Shown: positions 1-64,000 of the stretch, piece after piece
Layout: the number at the start of each line of letters is the position of its first letter
Numbering within the stretch: position 1 is the stretch's first letter
The notes under the pieces: model-generated
Seen by the model: only the letters and a program-made list of their open reading frames with translations
Told to the model about the DNA's origin: nothing
Databases searched by the model: none
Made by a program: the position numbers and the translations under genes
Assembly: GCA_916610825.1 (NCBI GenBank)
Contig: OU744454.1
Span: 14,150,836 to 14,214,835, forward strand
From: Haliclystus octoradiatus
Lineage: Eukaryota; Cnidaria; Staurozoa; Stauromedusae; Haliclystidae
Direction: 5' to 3'
DNA length: 64,000 bases

Positions 1-293
1 ACTGGTACCATTCTTCTATTTCTAGAATAGTGGCTCCTTACGCCAAGAGCATTGATTGTAAATACTTTTTATTGACTTGAGCCGTGACACTGCAAATTGA
101 TTTCAACAGATTTTGTGACAGATAGGCCTCGATTGTCAACCTGCTGCAGCTACTCGAAATGCAATTCTATTGATCATTCGATGTTTTAGATAATGTCAAG
201 GTTGAGTTGACCTTCAGTAGATTTGAACCATATAGTAGATAGTATGATTACATCTGAAGTTTGGTTGCTCTGCCATCTAAGCTATCCCCATTT
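1..293 (-). repeat. tRNA-derived SINE (family S1), cut by the window start
   Basis: Reverse-oriented relative of the copies at 5538-5870, 12063-12430 and 46685-47036. Shared blocks include the tail stretch with gattgtaaatac, the middle with gcaattc, and the degenerate B box (gatttgaacca) and A box (gccatctaagct) read on the minus strand. Confidence 0.65.
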
Positions 294-674
294 CAGATCA
301 GTTATGGGCATTCATTATCATTTGCAAGGCACAGTCGATATATAAACCATATAATCAAACAGCATAATCACAGCAGGACAGCGGCTTTTACAAGGACAGT
401 AATTTTACGGAGAGACACTTCTTTTAGCTCAAAAGCATATAAAATCGTCACAGGAATGGGCATAAAACTTAGGAAAACTCTATGTGATATCTCACTTTTA
501 CAGATTACAATACGCCTAGTGAATTGCTCCAAGTAAAAACAAGAACTATCTGAAAATACAACAGTGGTAGGCATAACTTTGGAACAACGTCGATAAAAGA
601 ATTACAATACAATACCTGTTGCAACAAACTGTCATTTATATGTATCGAAACTTTCACACCTCAATATGTCCGGG

Positions 675-835
675 TCCTCGGTAGTATAGTGGTGAGTATC
701 CCCGCCTGTCACGGCAGAAAAAGGGGGATGAAGTTCTCGCCTGCCGGGGGGAAGAGGGGGAAGAGAAGAGAGAGAAAAGAGGAGAAAAAGAGGGTGGTCT
801 GGTTCGATGCCCCATCCGGGTCAACATTTTTTTTT
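675..835 (+). repeat. tRNA-Asp-derived sequence with a purine-rich insertion
   Basis: The 5' part reads like tRNA-Asp(GTC): TCCTCGGTAGTATAGTGG, then an anticodon arm with CGCCTGTCACGGC. About 80 bases of almost pure purine follow where the variable loop would be, then a T-arm-like GGTTCGATGCC box at 801-811 and a T-run (827-835) that would act as a Pol III terminator. The acceptor stem no longer pairs properly, so it is a tRNA-derived repeat or pseudogene rather than a functional tRNA. Confidence 0.55.
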
Positions 836-2293
836 GATAATACATGTTAAAAGGGTGACAAATATTTCAAAATGTATCATTTTCGTGCTGTAACAGTTCA
901 ATTATTTCCAGTATCACAATTTCAACAGACATACATAGTACAGCTAGGAGAGGTACATCTAACTAATTGAGTCACTATCCTCTCTGCGGCATTGATTTGC
1001 ATTTCTTAATTATGATAACTATCAATACAGATTCGATGATGTGTGTGAAACATCATTTTCACTATTATTAGGTGGATAGAATATTATATACGCATACTGC
1101 CTCCACGAGCAAAAACGCAATTGCTTATCGGTCAATGGTTTTGATAGTTATCATACATAAATGTGAACTAGTAGTGCAATGTACATATGGAGAACAAGCC
1201 TACTTCATCTGAATAGACCTGCTAGAGCTGCTTAGTGATAGCTATAACACAAGGAATCCTTACTTAGCATCTTATATAAATATTTCCGTCGTTCCAGATT
1301 CAAGATATCTAAACATTTATTCTCTATATTTAAAACATCATCAACGGTGGCAGCTACATTGTTGTTAAAGTAACTAAAAAATGACAGCATTTGTATTTAT
1401 CAACATCTAAGTTTATGATTTAGCAAAAACTTTGAATAAAGTAAGCAAGCTAATCACATAGTATGGTCAATACACATACATATTACATAGAATAGCCTAC
1501 TGTAATACCGTTCACATCAGATCATATCTATTTTCTCTAACATTAACATAATTGTCACATAGCTTCACATATATAAGCCTACATTGACTGATATGATTGT
1601 ACTAGTGTAGCCTGACGTTATTTTCTTTTCGTCTGTCTTGTGCACCTAAAAATAAATATATGTCAATTCGATCACAATAAATATTGCAAATGACATAGGT
1701 CTATTTTATGTATTTTTCATGGCTTGCGGTATATCATATGAACTGAAGGTACTAAACACAACAATAATCAACTTGCCAAGTATATAAGAATAATTAAGAA
1801 AGGAATAGTTTAAAAGCTGTTGGTTATTGATGTCTGTCAAATTGATCCACCTCGTATTATTATAATAAATTTGTTTTAAGCTACTTTTAATTTCTTCTTT
1901 GTATTGGATAATATTCTGGTGTTCTAGATGATTATATTTATTCAAGGGATAAGGACCATGGAGGAAGAACGATCGCTTACCATGGCCAGTAGCAGCATGC
2001 CATGTGGAAGTGTATACATTAGGTTGTTAGTGTCACAAGTATATAAGTTGTTAATTATACAAGTAGCTGTCTGTGGGTAGGCCCATTATATATATGTCTT
2101 CATGATGTAATTGACAGGTATATGCCTGTCATGGAATTCATACACAACTTATTTAGATCATGCAAAGTATTATAATTTCGCCATTTTAAATTTAGGAGTT
2201 GTAGCTTTTACAGCCAAATCTGTATACGACAGCCAGCACAGGAACACAAGGACTTGACTTTCAAAGCCAGGTGGCATTTTACAAAGAGGGCTA

Positions 2294-2453
2294 CCCTTAC
2301 AAAAACAGCTAATGAGTTCATGAACGGTTCAAGAACTATTCATAAATTTTAAATGGTCTAATTTTTCTGAAATTGTGAACATGGGAATTCATGAACTGTT
2401 CATAAAAAGTTCATTAATTGGACCATGAACTCATGAACTGTTTTTTGTAAGGG
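2294..2453. mobile_element. Palindromic MITE with CCCTTACAAAAA termini
   Basis: The 160-bp segment begins CCCTTACAAAAACAG and ends CTGTTTTTTGTAAGGG, and both arms contain a copy of gagttcatgaac or its complement. No ORF. Related tcatgaac-rich DNA occurs at 6430-6540. Confidence 0.6.
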
Positions 2454-4877
2454 CAATTCAGCATTAATTTATACCACATAGGCAAACCAATCAAATCAGA
2501 TTTACAAGATTTACAGACTCATAAGGCGACTGCAGCATATAGGGGTAGCGGGGTAGCTGTTTGGCTTTGCAGTGGGCTTGACGAAATCAACATTCAAGGT
2601 TGATATCATATAGCCTACTTTGAACAAGTTTTGTTGAAGATTTTGTAATTGACTGTGCTATGTTATATTATTAATAAAAATAACATTAAATAAAGATATG
2701 GTCAAATGATTATATTTCATGGGTTGACCTGTGGCTCAGCACAGTCAGACGAGATGGCTAAGAAAGTGGAAACGGTGTCATCTTAGCTATTTTTTAGAGT
2801 AGGTCTACTATGCTAGTGGACTGCGGTATCAAAGGTTTCCAAGACACTATAAGATTCACAGAAATGATGAGTGATTTTTTTAAAACATCATTGATTAATT
2901 TTACTAATCTAAATATTAATTAGTCATACACTGTCACAAAACAAATTTAATTGCCATAGAACCAATTTATTATATTCCTAATGCGTTTAGAATGCTACCA
3001 CCCGTCCGGCTACTGATAAACTACTAAGTTTGATGAACATATTTTGGGCATTCTCAAATTTTTGGGGCTTGACATCTGAATTATTAAAAGAAGAAAAAGC
3101 CTTGAATAACACAGTCAGTCAATATTTCATGTAGGCTATAAATGTATTTGATAAAATATATTTCTTTCCTGGATTCCAATTTTTCATACAAAACGTATTG
3201 AGTGATTTCATTGTGCAAATGTTTTCAAAACTTTTTATATTACTGTTCTTGTCATGAAAATATGATAAAAACTGCACAGTTTTACTGAAACGGCAACATA
3301 AATGATCAAACGATTAAAGAGCATTGGATATTTTAAATAACAGACATATATATATAACTGATGCAGGCTTATATTTATGATTATTTTAGATTTTAATATC
3401 ATTTTCTAATTTGTAACTTCTATTCAGCCTATATATATACATATATAGAAGTGGCATACACACACATTACACATGTAGGGCCATATATAGCATGTAGGCT
3501 ATTGATCATTTTATTATCTTATTCATTTTCATATTAGAAGTCAACAGTTTTAACTTAGGCTACTAATATTGCAATATTGTATAATGTAATATATATTGTA
3601 GCCTATAAAAATGCAAAGTGCATCAGATTAAAACTAGAATGTGATATATTTATTAATGTCATTATTATTACACTTAATTTATTATAGTATATCCTTGTAA
3701 ATAAGCATCACTACAGTATGTAAAAGTACAAGGTCTGCTGGCTTAATATTGTTCGACTTATGAATGCCTAAGTAAAGTTGCAAAGCAATGTTGAAGGATT
3801 AAGTGAGTAGGCCTACTACACATCCAATTATAATGTTCGCATTGGTAAAGTATAAAATCATGTCACATATTAAAAGCCTAAAGTGTGCTATGTTTGTGAA
3901 ATACCTTTAATGTCCACAATTTGAAGTCTGAGTAATAAATGATGGTAAAGCAGGTATGCCAAAGTTATTTGAGTCTGAAGCAGTAGTAAGTTATCTTCTA
4001 TGTAAGGGCATAATTCTTCCACTGTGCAGTTTAGGCTACCAAGTACCAACTACATTCCATAATAGGCCATAGCATATTTCATAAAAGCTGTTAAATGCTG
4101 AATATGGATTTGATATAAAAATACACCATGTGATGTTAGAAGAACAGCAAGAACAGAGCTACAGAGGATAGGAAGGTTTCCATAAATTCCATTAGTTAGG
4201 CTAACTTCTACAAACAAGCATGACAATCTGCAGGCAAACAAAGGATACATAACACTGTTATCATAACCACATATGAATATAAGTAATGAATACATGTCAA
4301 ACGATAGCAAAATTAAATAAAGCTGCTTGAGTTATGATTTTGAAGACATTAACATAATTCTTCATTAATAGTGATGTAAATCTGTTGTATTTCGGGGTTA
4401 GCATTGGGGTAGAATACATACAACAATCCACATGAAAACAGGCTAAACAGCGTCATCCAAAATGAAGCTGGCGTAAAAAAGCTTTCAAACTTTGTAATAA
4501 AGACAAAACATTAAAATTAATTTAGATTATAAGATTAGGACAATACTGTACTTACCAGATTATGTGAAAAACATCATACAATTCCATGAAAACCAGACGA
4601 TAATTCGGGTAATTGATAGAGTCTTTCCTTCATTTAAGTTAAAGTTCCCTTTTCTACGATTTCATTATTTTTTCGTTGATCATACACCAAGAATTTCAAA
4701 AGTCTCAATTGTCTCAAAGGAGCCGCTCGTTTCCATTAGTTACCATCTCTCAATATTGCACAACAACAGTTTTATCCAGTTTTAGAACAGCAAGACGCCC
4801 TTATGGTTTCGTGAATGCAACACCGCAAACTTCAAAAGTCTCAAAAGTCTCAATTGTCTCATTTTTAGTAGAAACTA

Positions 4878-4940
4878 CCGAAGGCATAACCGGCAGGAGA
4901 CCAGGGTTCAATTCCCTGCCGGGGAGGACAAATTTTGTTT
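4878..4940 (+). repeat. tRNA 3'-half-like fragment
   Basis: GGGTTCAATTCCCTGCCGG with a paired T-arm, followed shortly by a T-run. Resembles the 3' half of a tRNA without the D and anticodon arms, so it is a SINE or tRNA fragment. Confidence 0.4.
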
Positions 4941-5537
4941 TTTTTCTCTTTAAATTTACATATTTATTCTGATGCTTACTATCTCCTTTGCTTTACTGTA
5001 CATCAGTGTATGAGAAAATTGGGATCTTGGAAGTCTGACCAAAAAGTTTGTAATTTTTGTAAAACAATATTTGTAGGATTTCAACATACACATTCCTGTT
5101 TCAGCAAACTCTTCCAATCCCAAAACTAGATCCTAATATTTTGTTATTTTGAAATGAGCAATGTAATTCCATGATGTCTTTTTTCAGAATGGTTTACATA
5201 GCAAAAACTATAGTCTGTGACCAGTTGATGTCTCTTTCTTGCGTTCCGCTGACATAAAATATTGTTTTAATGAAGATGTTGACTGGTATGTTGCATGTAA
5301 ACTTCTGAAGAAAATTTTAGGGAAAACTCAGGATTCCTGAAGGCAAAATATTTTCTCGGACCCTGCTGTACATCACGTACAGCTATGAGATATAGAAAGT
5401 TTGTTGCTTAAGACAGGTTTCCTTTATACACAGTTACCAATATGGATTAATAATGAATTAGTACAGTATTCTAGACAATATTGGAGTAATCAAAGTTATG
5501 TAAGATTTGATTGTATATAATACAAGGTCGTCAGCAC

Positions 5538-5870
5538 CGGAGGATTAGCTCAGATGGCAGAGCAACAGAGCTTCTTATAAGATCATATCTGATCGACTGT
5601 GGTTCAAATCCCCCGAAGGTCAAATCAGCCTTGACTTTATCTGAAACATCAAATGAGTACAATGTGAGGATGGCGGATGGAATGGTCCAGAGGGAATTGC
5701 ATTGTGTGTAGCTGCGGGCGCATCGCTGCGCATTGACAAGCGAGACCTATCTGCCATGAAATCTGTTGAAATTGATCTGCAGTGTCGCAGCTGATATTAA
5801 CAAAGAGCGTTTAAAATCATAGCTCTCAGCAAAAAAGAGCCACACATCTATCTAGAGGAGTGGTACGGGT
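5538..5870 (+). repeat. tRNA-derived SINE (family S1)
   Basis: Pol III A box in gattagctcagatggcag near 5543 and B box ggttcaaatcc at 5601-5611, followed by a ~250-bp tRNA-unrelated body shared with the copies at 12063-12430 (plus) and 1-293, 46685-47036 and 53098-53213 (minus). Confidence 0.72.
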
Positions 5871-7292
5871 GCCTTCTGTAGAGCGACACCGTCTACATTA
5901 CTTCAGTACCGTTAAAAGAAGCATTACGCTTACTGACTTGATTAATGAAGATGACAAACAAACAAAACTGTTTAAAGTACCTGATGTAGTTTCTGGTTTC
6001 ATTATGGGCATCTTTAGAGCGGCTGGAGCCGACATCTCCAATGTAGGTGCTGTAAAATAGGAATTATTTAATAATATTTATACGCTCCATCATCAAGGAT
6101 AGTGAATATTCTGGGGAATGCATACTTCAAATGATTACAATTTATTTTCGAGAAAAATAAAATAACCTTGAAATTGATATTAATTAGATTTCCTGGTGTT
6201 TCTAAAAATCATGATCGAAACAAAAGGTTTTGATTATAACTGACGTGAAACAATTCAGTTTGCTACAGATTGTTTCTGAAAAATGTGTGACATTTATAAC
6301 TGAGGGGTCAAACTGTATAAATCACATAATCTTCAAATCTATTCTCATTCATTTGAAAATGAATTACAGTCAAACATGTTGTAACTGTCACCTCAATAGA
6401 GTGGCCACCTGTCTATAGTGGTCATACACTTTATAAACAGTTCATGGACATTTTCATGTTGGCTCATGAACAATTCATGAACAGTTCATGGACATTTCCA
6501 TGTTGGTTCATGAACAGCTCATGAAATTCTCCCAAATTCTAACGGACATTTCATAAACTTTTCAATAGGAATTTTCAATAGGGGAAAAACGAGAATTTTG
6601 AAATTAAATCTTCCCTCAGTCAGATAGTGGCAAATGGTCTAAAAATGAGGTCTGCAAAATTTTATTACCATACAACATCGATTAGATCAGTATATTTATT
6701 GAAAGTCATAAATATGATGTCATAAATATGAAATTGAAATTCCAAAACTTCATTATTTTATTTCTGTTATTGATATTTGATTGCTTTTTTATGATGTCAG
6801 AAAAGTTCATAAACATTTGGGAAATTTCATGTTCATGAAAACTCATCAACTTTTTCCCTCCATATATGGTGTAGACTCGCTTTGGCTGCTTGCCAATTTC
6901 CTACTCCTTCCTCGTGTCTTATGATATTAATAATAATAATTTTATTTATTTCAAACTCGCATTAAATCAATTATCTCTCATCAATTTCACTACAACAATG
7001 ATTTGTTTTCTAATTTAATGGGTCATTGATTTTTTATTAAATACAATTGGAATGAAATTCTTACGAATATCATTTCAAAATATGACGCAAAGATTTCAAC
7101 ATAATTGTTTTTCAAACATATGTGCAATATTAAAAATAAAATCAGAGTTACATTTGAATATAGCAAGTCCCAAGTTGTTACTTTTTGAATTTCTCAAGTT
7201 GAATTTTTAATTACGGAGTATACATTTAATTTGATTTTGAAAAAATATTCCATCTGTCGCAGCTTGTCGCCATTTTCAAAACACATAAAACC

Positions 7293-7346
7293 GTGCAGGT
7301 ATATGTCTATAACCGCACACGTGCGGGTATAGACCTATACCTGCAC
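7293..7346. repeat. 54-bp near-perfect hairpin
   Basis: Two 26-base arms (7293-7318 and 7321-7346) are reverse complements with two mismatches and a 2-base spacer. Arms start GTGCAGGTAT and end ATACCTGCAC. It is a cruciform/hairpin candidate about 180 bp downstream of the last resolved mosaic-gene exon. No other copy was seen in the window. Confidence 0.7.
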
Positions 7347-7522
7347 ACTTTTAGTGGTTGCCATGGAATCTTGTGGATTGTCTTGATATAACTGCTAAAC
7401 ACGTGGTACAAATCCACCAATCGTGACTTGAGTTTTTTTCAAGTGATTATTAAATGACATTAAACTCGTTTTTTATAACCCGTATTGCAAAAATGTTTAA
7501 CACGGTGAATAATATTAAATAC

Positions 7523-34354
<26,832 letters not shown>

Positions 34355-35242
34355 ATTGAGCGGCTATGATAAAAAATAAATACATTATGAATTTACCTGT
34401 TTCCTAAGGTCAGGCAAATCATTATATGTGTTGACCATAATAGACAGGTAGATCTATTAAATAGACTATATCATTGAGCAAATATAAATCAGAATGTTAA
34501 GCTAAGAACATTGATCAGTATCAAATTCAGATATGAAAGTATAAATGAGGAAAATAAACTGAAAATACACTGAAACTAAAGATAAAGATATATTCTGATA
34601 GAATTGCAGCAAGAAATAGACAAACTTACAACGTTTAGAGTTTATAACAAATCAACAATAGAGAAATCTTGACTGAAATCCCCCAAAAGACTGAACAATT
34701 CCATGTCTTCAAAGTGTAGCAATAAGTAGCAGGATTTGAAGATTTGATATGACGCTGAATTTTGGAATGCAGAGATATGCGTTCAATCACCAGCACGGTC
34801 CAATTTTTATAACCGGGGAGCTTACAATACATTGGCTAGATGGGGACGTATCATTTATAGAGGTGCTTTTTCCAGCTTCTTGTGCAATTTTGAGTACAAT
34901 TTATGAGATTTCCAAATTTTTTGAATGTTTGGGTCTTAAATTTTCACCTGCTGTGAGATTATACTGTCCTCCCCAAGTTTTGGAAATAGCACATACCCTG
35001 TCCGAAATATATCAAAGCCGCCTTTTATTCCCCACCCGGGTTTTTTCAATGTCACGCTTCCCTATTAAATCACTTAAATTAAAGTAAGGGCAATTAAACA
35101 TTAAAAATGGCGGATAAGAGATAAGAATTTAAATAAAATATATTTGATTAATGTAATAACGGCGAAGGATGAATTCTTGCTTCTTTTGATACGATTTTGA
35201 TGCAGTTTTCCCATATTTTTTGCATTTGCCCGTACTGTCGAC

Positions 35243-35250
35243 TGACGTCA
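35243..35250. promoter_or_regulatory. CRE-type palindrome TGACGTCA
   Basis: Perfect 8-bp CREB/ATF consensus in the shared upstream region; a second perfect copy is at 35768-35775. Function is not shown by sequence. Confidence 0.35.
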
Positions 35251-35767
35251 TTGTAGTTCTAGAAAATGACATCATTTGGGAATCGTGCTATTGTACACAA
35301 TCTATTCAAAAATTCTTAGAAAAAAAGCGAAACAAATATATACGATTTGAATCAAATCAATTAATTCCTGTCTGAATATTTGAAATATCTTTTGTAATCC
35401 TAAAATAAATTATATCAAACTTGAATAAACTTCATCCATATATTTGCGTGGCATTTCTTATGAACAGTAGAAAATAGTTTGAGTTGCAAGTCGGATAGTA
35501 CAATTTTAAACTCGATTTATATTAACAATGTCTGTTAACTGTTATAGCAAATACATACATTTTCCATTTTCGCTGTGAATACCTCTGTATTTCAAGGAAT
35601 CCAGTCCATTTTATTGGAGGTAGCATGCAATACCAGTGCGAAGTGTTGTCTAATTCGTTCATTTTTAAGAATTTTTGAATATACTTGCTATATTAAAATC
35701 GCTCCGGTTTGTGTGAAAATTGCAAACTGTCGTGTTGTAGCTGACTTCGCATACATGCGAGCGCGAA

Positions 35768-35775
35768 TGACGTCA
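35768..35775. promoter_or_regulatory. CRE-type palindrome TGACGTCA
   Basis: Second perfect copy, 525 bp from the first. Lies about 2.1 kb upstream of the U2SURP start and 1.4 kb upstream of the mosaic-gene start. Confidence 0.35.
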
Positions 35776-37801
35776 CAACAAATAAACTTACTACGTTGGT
35801 ATTTATTTTGGAAACGACTTATCTGAAATTATAATTTAAATGGCAATAAATGGCAATAAAAGTTTTAAACCATTTAAAGAAAAGGGTATATATAACAGAT
35901 AAACGTTCATAGTGTCCACGATAGAGAGCAAGTAGATCTTAAGAAATAGAAAACAAGTTAATTATACCAGTAAATTTGCCATCGGACAATAAAAATTATT
36001 TTTTGGCAAATACGTTTTAAAATGCATGTCTTGAAAAAAAAAATTTCCATTACATTTGTTTTTGAAAGGTGATCTCAATTTTACAGATTATGGTCAGAAT
36101 ATAAAATTGACAGTAGATTTTAGTCGAGGAACAGTTTGTGGTGCGACATCATCTAGAATGACGCAGCTATAAAATGTTTCAGAAACAAGGAAGAAAAAAT
36201 AGGAAAAAGATTCAGTCATTTAAAAAAAATGATTCATCATTTAAGAAGTTGAACTATCAACGAAATAACAAGAGCATATTTTTCTCAAGCCTATAATACA
36301 TGACATCAAGCTATGTCTTTACTAATTATCAATCAGAAATCCTTTTTATCGCTTATAATTACTACTTACAAAAGCGGAAATTTCGTGAAAGGATGTCAAA
36401 ATCTATTATATATTACCACTTTTCTCATAACAAAGAGTTTGAACATGTAATTCTGCGCTAACTAATGCAAGCTAAAACAAATCAATCATATTTTCGTAAA
36501 ATAAATCGAAGGATTGAAATTTGAGAATAAAGATTGTTCAAAAATAATACCATAATTTATATAATTTAAACAAACAAACAGAATGTCGCTTACCCTCTAA
36601 ATGTTCCGTACAATAATGTTGACTATTATATTTCTTGTGAACCAGAAATATTTGTTATTATTCCAGTTAATTAAGCGAAGCAGCAAGCAACTCCTTCAGT
36701 TTATTTTATGAGACTGTCAGACAGTTTTGAGTACATAAATCACAGTTTTGAAATAAAGTTTGACGACAGAACGACGTCGGAATGTCTTTACGTCACACCT
36801 TTATATCAATTTCCATTCAATAATAACACATTTTAGTGTCGAAAATCACACACAAGATATTATTATATTAAATAATAACACTTACCTAATACTAAAGTCA
36901 CCAAATGTAATAAAAGATATTGATATTCTATACAACAACTCTAGCAAACCTCGCAGGTGACCATGGACGGTTGTCGATTTTTCAAATTGAAATGTTGTTT
37001 TTTGTCACTTCCATAATAAAAGGTTCCATATTTTATACACTTCCGCTACAGCATCCGCTTACTAGTATCAAGTAACATAATGTTTATGCGGCTGGCATGA
37101 TTCGTGTTGCTAGGGTATTTCAAAGATTGACATCATTTCTATAAATTTTCTTTTTCGGACATTTTTGAACTGAATTTGGTAAATATCAACTCAATACTAG
37201 GATGTCATCAAAATAATGAATATGGCTGCGATTGCATCATCCCAATCGTTATTGACAAATTTGTGGCCGTTAGCCAGAGGTGGTCCTTAAGAAAAGGATA
37301 TGGAGCTATAAAGAACGTGGGCATAAAAACAGTACTGAGACCATACAAAATTAATTTGATCATTAAGAGGTAAAATATGATCAGACTAATTTTTCTAAAG
37401 TTTTCTTTCAAACTGGATCCGTGATGAAATTGTTCCAATATATGGATTGTACGGCTTCTATGAGCAAAATGAAGATAAATCCGCATAAGAGTTTCGGAAG
37501 GTTTCGTTTCAGAAATAACACCTACATCTTATTTTCATACTAGGGAATCCAAACCAAACCATATCAAAAACAATGTTGTGCCAAACCGATATTCGAAACC
37601 CATAAAACAGGGATATTTGTGTATCTTTTCTATTTTCTATGTCACGGCATTCCAACAAATGATAATTTTCGTTACAATTTTCGTTACACCAAATTTTCGT
37701 TACTTGTTACCTTTCCAAGGTGGTCATCGATATATCGGAGTGTATCGTATCACATCAGGATTTTATCTGCTTAGCTCGAGATCTCGGGCAAACAACTTTA
37801 T

Positions 37802-37806
37802 ATTGG
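37802..37806 (-). promoter_or_regulatory. Inverted CCAAT box upstream of U2SURP
   Basis: ATTGG about 45 bp before the ATG; no TATA box at a fitting distance. Weak support because the transcription start is unknown. Confidence 0.25.
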
Positions 37807-37849
37807 TCAGCGGTCGTTTTTCCTATCCTCACATTGATTGATCGCCAAC

Positions 37850-63671
<25,822 letters not shown>

Positions 63672-63774
63672 GTAATGTTGTCCGAAGGTTAACACAAGAA
63701 TGGAGCATTAAAAAGGGGGTTTACAGTAAGAAAGATGGGGCATTGATAAGGCGGATATTAGTAAGCAAAATGCG

Positions 63775-63947
63775 ATACAATCAAACCTGTTATAACGGTC
63801 ACCTCTAAACAGCAGCCACCTGTCTATGATGGTCACTAGTCTTAATAGTATTTTCTATTGAATCAACCCTGTATATAAGGTCACATGCATATAGTGGTCA
63901 ATTTATCTACCTCTCATAGCTGGCTGTTATATACAGGTTTCACTGTA
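63775..63947 (-). mobile_element. MITE family A copy
   Basis: tacaatcaaacctgttata to caggtttcactgta, full length, after the last exon in the window. Confidence 0.74.
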
Positions 63948-64000
63948 GTATGCTTATGGGATGATGTCAGCCACTAAATTATCCTTATTCAAAAACTGTA

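Larger units (their letters stand above)
1..7522. other. Gene-poor region downstream of the resolved minus-strand exons
   Basis: No convincing coding exon was found on either strand. The stretch holds AT-rich unique sequence, two copies of the ~330-bp tRNA-derived SINE (1-293 and 5538-5870), a tRNA-Asp-like repeat near 675, a palindromic MITE near 2294, a tRNA 3'-half fragment near 4878 and a strong hairpin at 7293-7346. The unresolved last exon and 3' UTR of the minus-strand mosaic gene should lie here. Confidence 0.5.
34355..37849. other. Intergenic region between divergent genes
   Basis: 3.5 kb between the two start codons. It must contain both promoters and 5' UTRs. Visible sites are two perfect TGACGTCA palindromes (35243-35250, 35768-35775) and an inverted CCAAT box near 37802. 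ORFs of 112 codons (34749-35087) and 83 codons (35575-35826) match nothing I recognise. Few repeats compared with the introns. Confidence 0.6.

Noticed and set aside
6068-6201. Possible terminal exon of the mosaic gene (acceptor tttttag, 43 residues, stop)
   Set aside because: In frame after exon 19 and with a fair acceptor, but the peptide is unlike any linker and the distance gives no support. A second candidate at 4208-4227 (acceptor gcctgcag, six residues then stop) is equally unsupported. cDNA is required.
34749-35087. 112-codon plus-strand ORF in the intergenic region
   Set aside because: No recognisable motif, no splice partner, and composition like the surrounding DNA.

Overview
This is an AT-rich, intron-rich animal (metazoan) genomic window. 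The basis is spliced genes with GT-AG introns, a complete vertebrate-like spliceosomal SR140/U2SURP gene model, extracellular mosaic domains (IGFBP, Kazal, VWC, Kunitz) joined at phase-1 introns, and a dense load of short DNA transposons and tRNA-derived SINEs. A marine invertebrate, possibly an ascidian or another deuterostome, is my guess; the sequence alone does not fix the species.

Two genes lie head to head. On the minus strand (34354 down to at least 7523) is a secreted mosaic protein that I assembled as 19 in-frame exons, at least 1308 residues. It has a signal peptide, an IGFBP-type domain, a Kazal domain, a two-exon Cys-rich module, two VWC-like modules, a Kunitz+VWC exon, and then five copies of a ~125-residue beta-type domain separated by short linker exons. 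The repeated domain resembles bacterial YbaY/YscW (T3SS lipoprotein-chaperone) proteins but carries an added, invariant Cys pair. It is the best candidate for an undescribed system. The 3' terminal exon is not resolved.

On the plus strand (37850 to past the window end) is U2SURP/SR140, a U2 snRNP-associated splicing factor. I could place 22 exons, 844 codons, all in frame: N-terminal region, RRM, SURP, CID, Asp-Gly acidic repeats, a 24-nt candidate microexon and the cwf21-like segment. The RS-rich C-terminus lies beyond the window.

The two start codons are 3.5 kb apart. Positions 1-7522 lie downstream of the resolved part of the minus-strand gene; they hold only repeats and possibly its unresolved 3' end. 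Introns and flanks are packed with mobile DNA: about 20 copies of a TA-flanked MITE (including a perfect-period head-to-tail array of four), a CAGGGTCCGAC-type hAT MITE family with 8-bp target duplications, two 925-bp hAT-like elements in inverted orientation, two PIF/Harbinger-like elements flanked by TAA, a 1.77-kb TTAA-flanked fold-back element, several tRNA-derived SINE families, degraded LINE reverse-transcriptase tails, a four-monomer higher-order minisatellite that seems to have grown out of a MITE, and a ~340-bp (AAT)n array.
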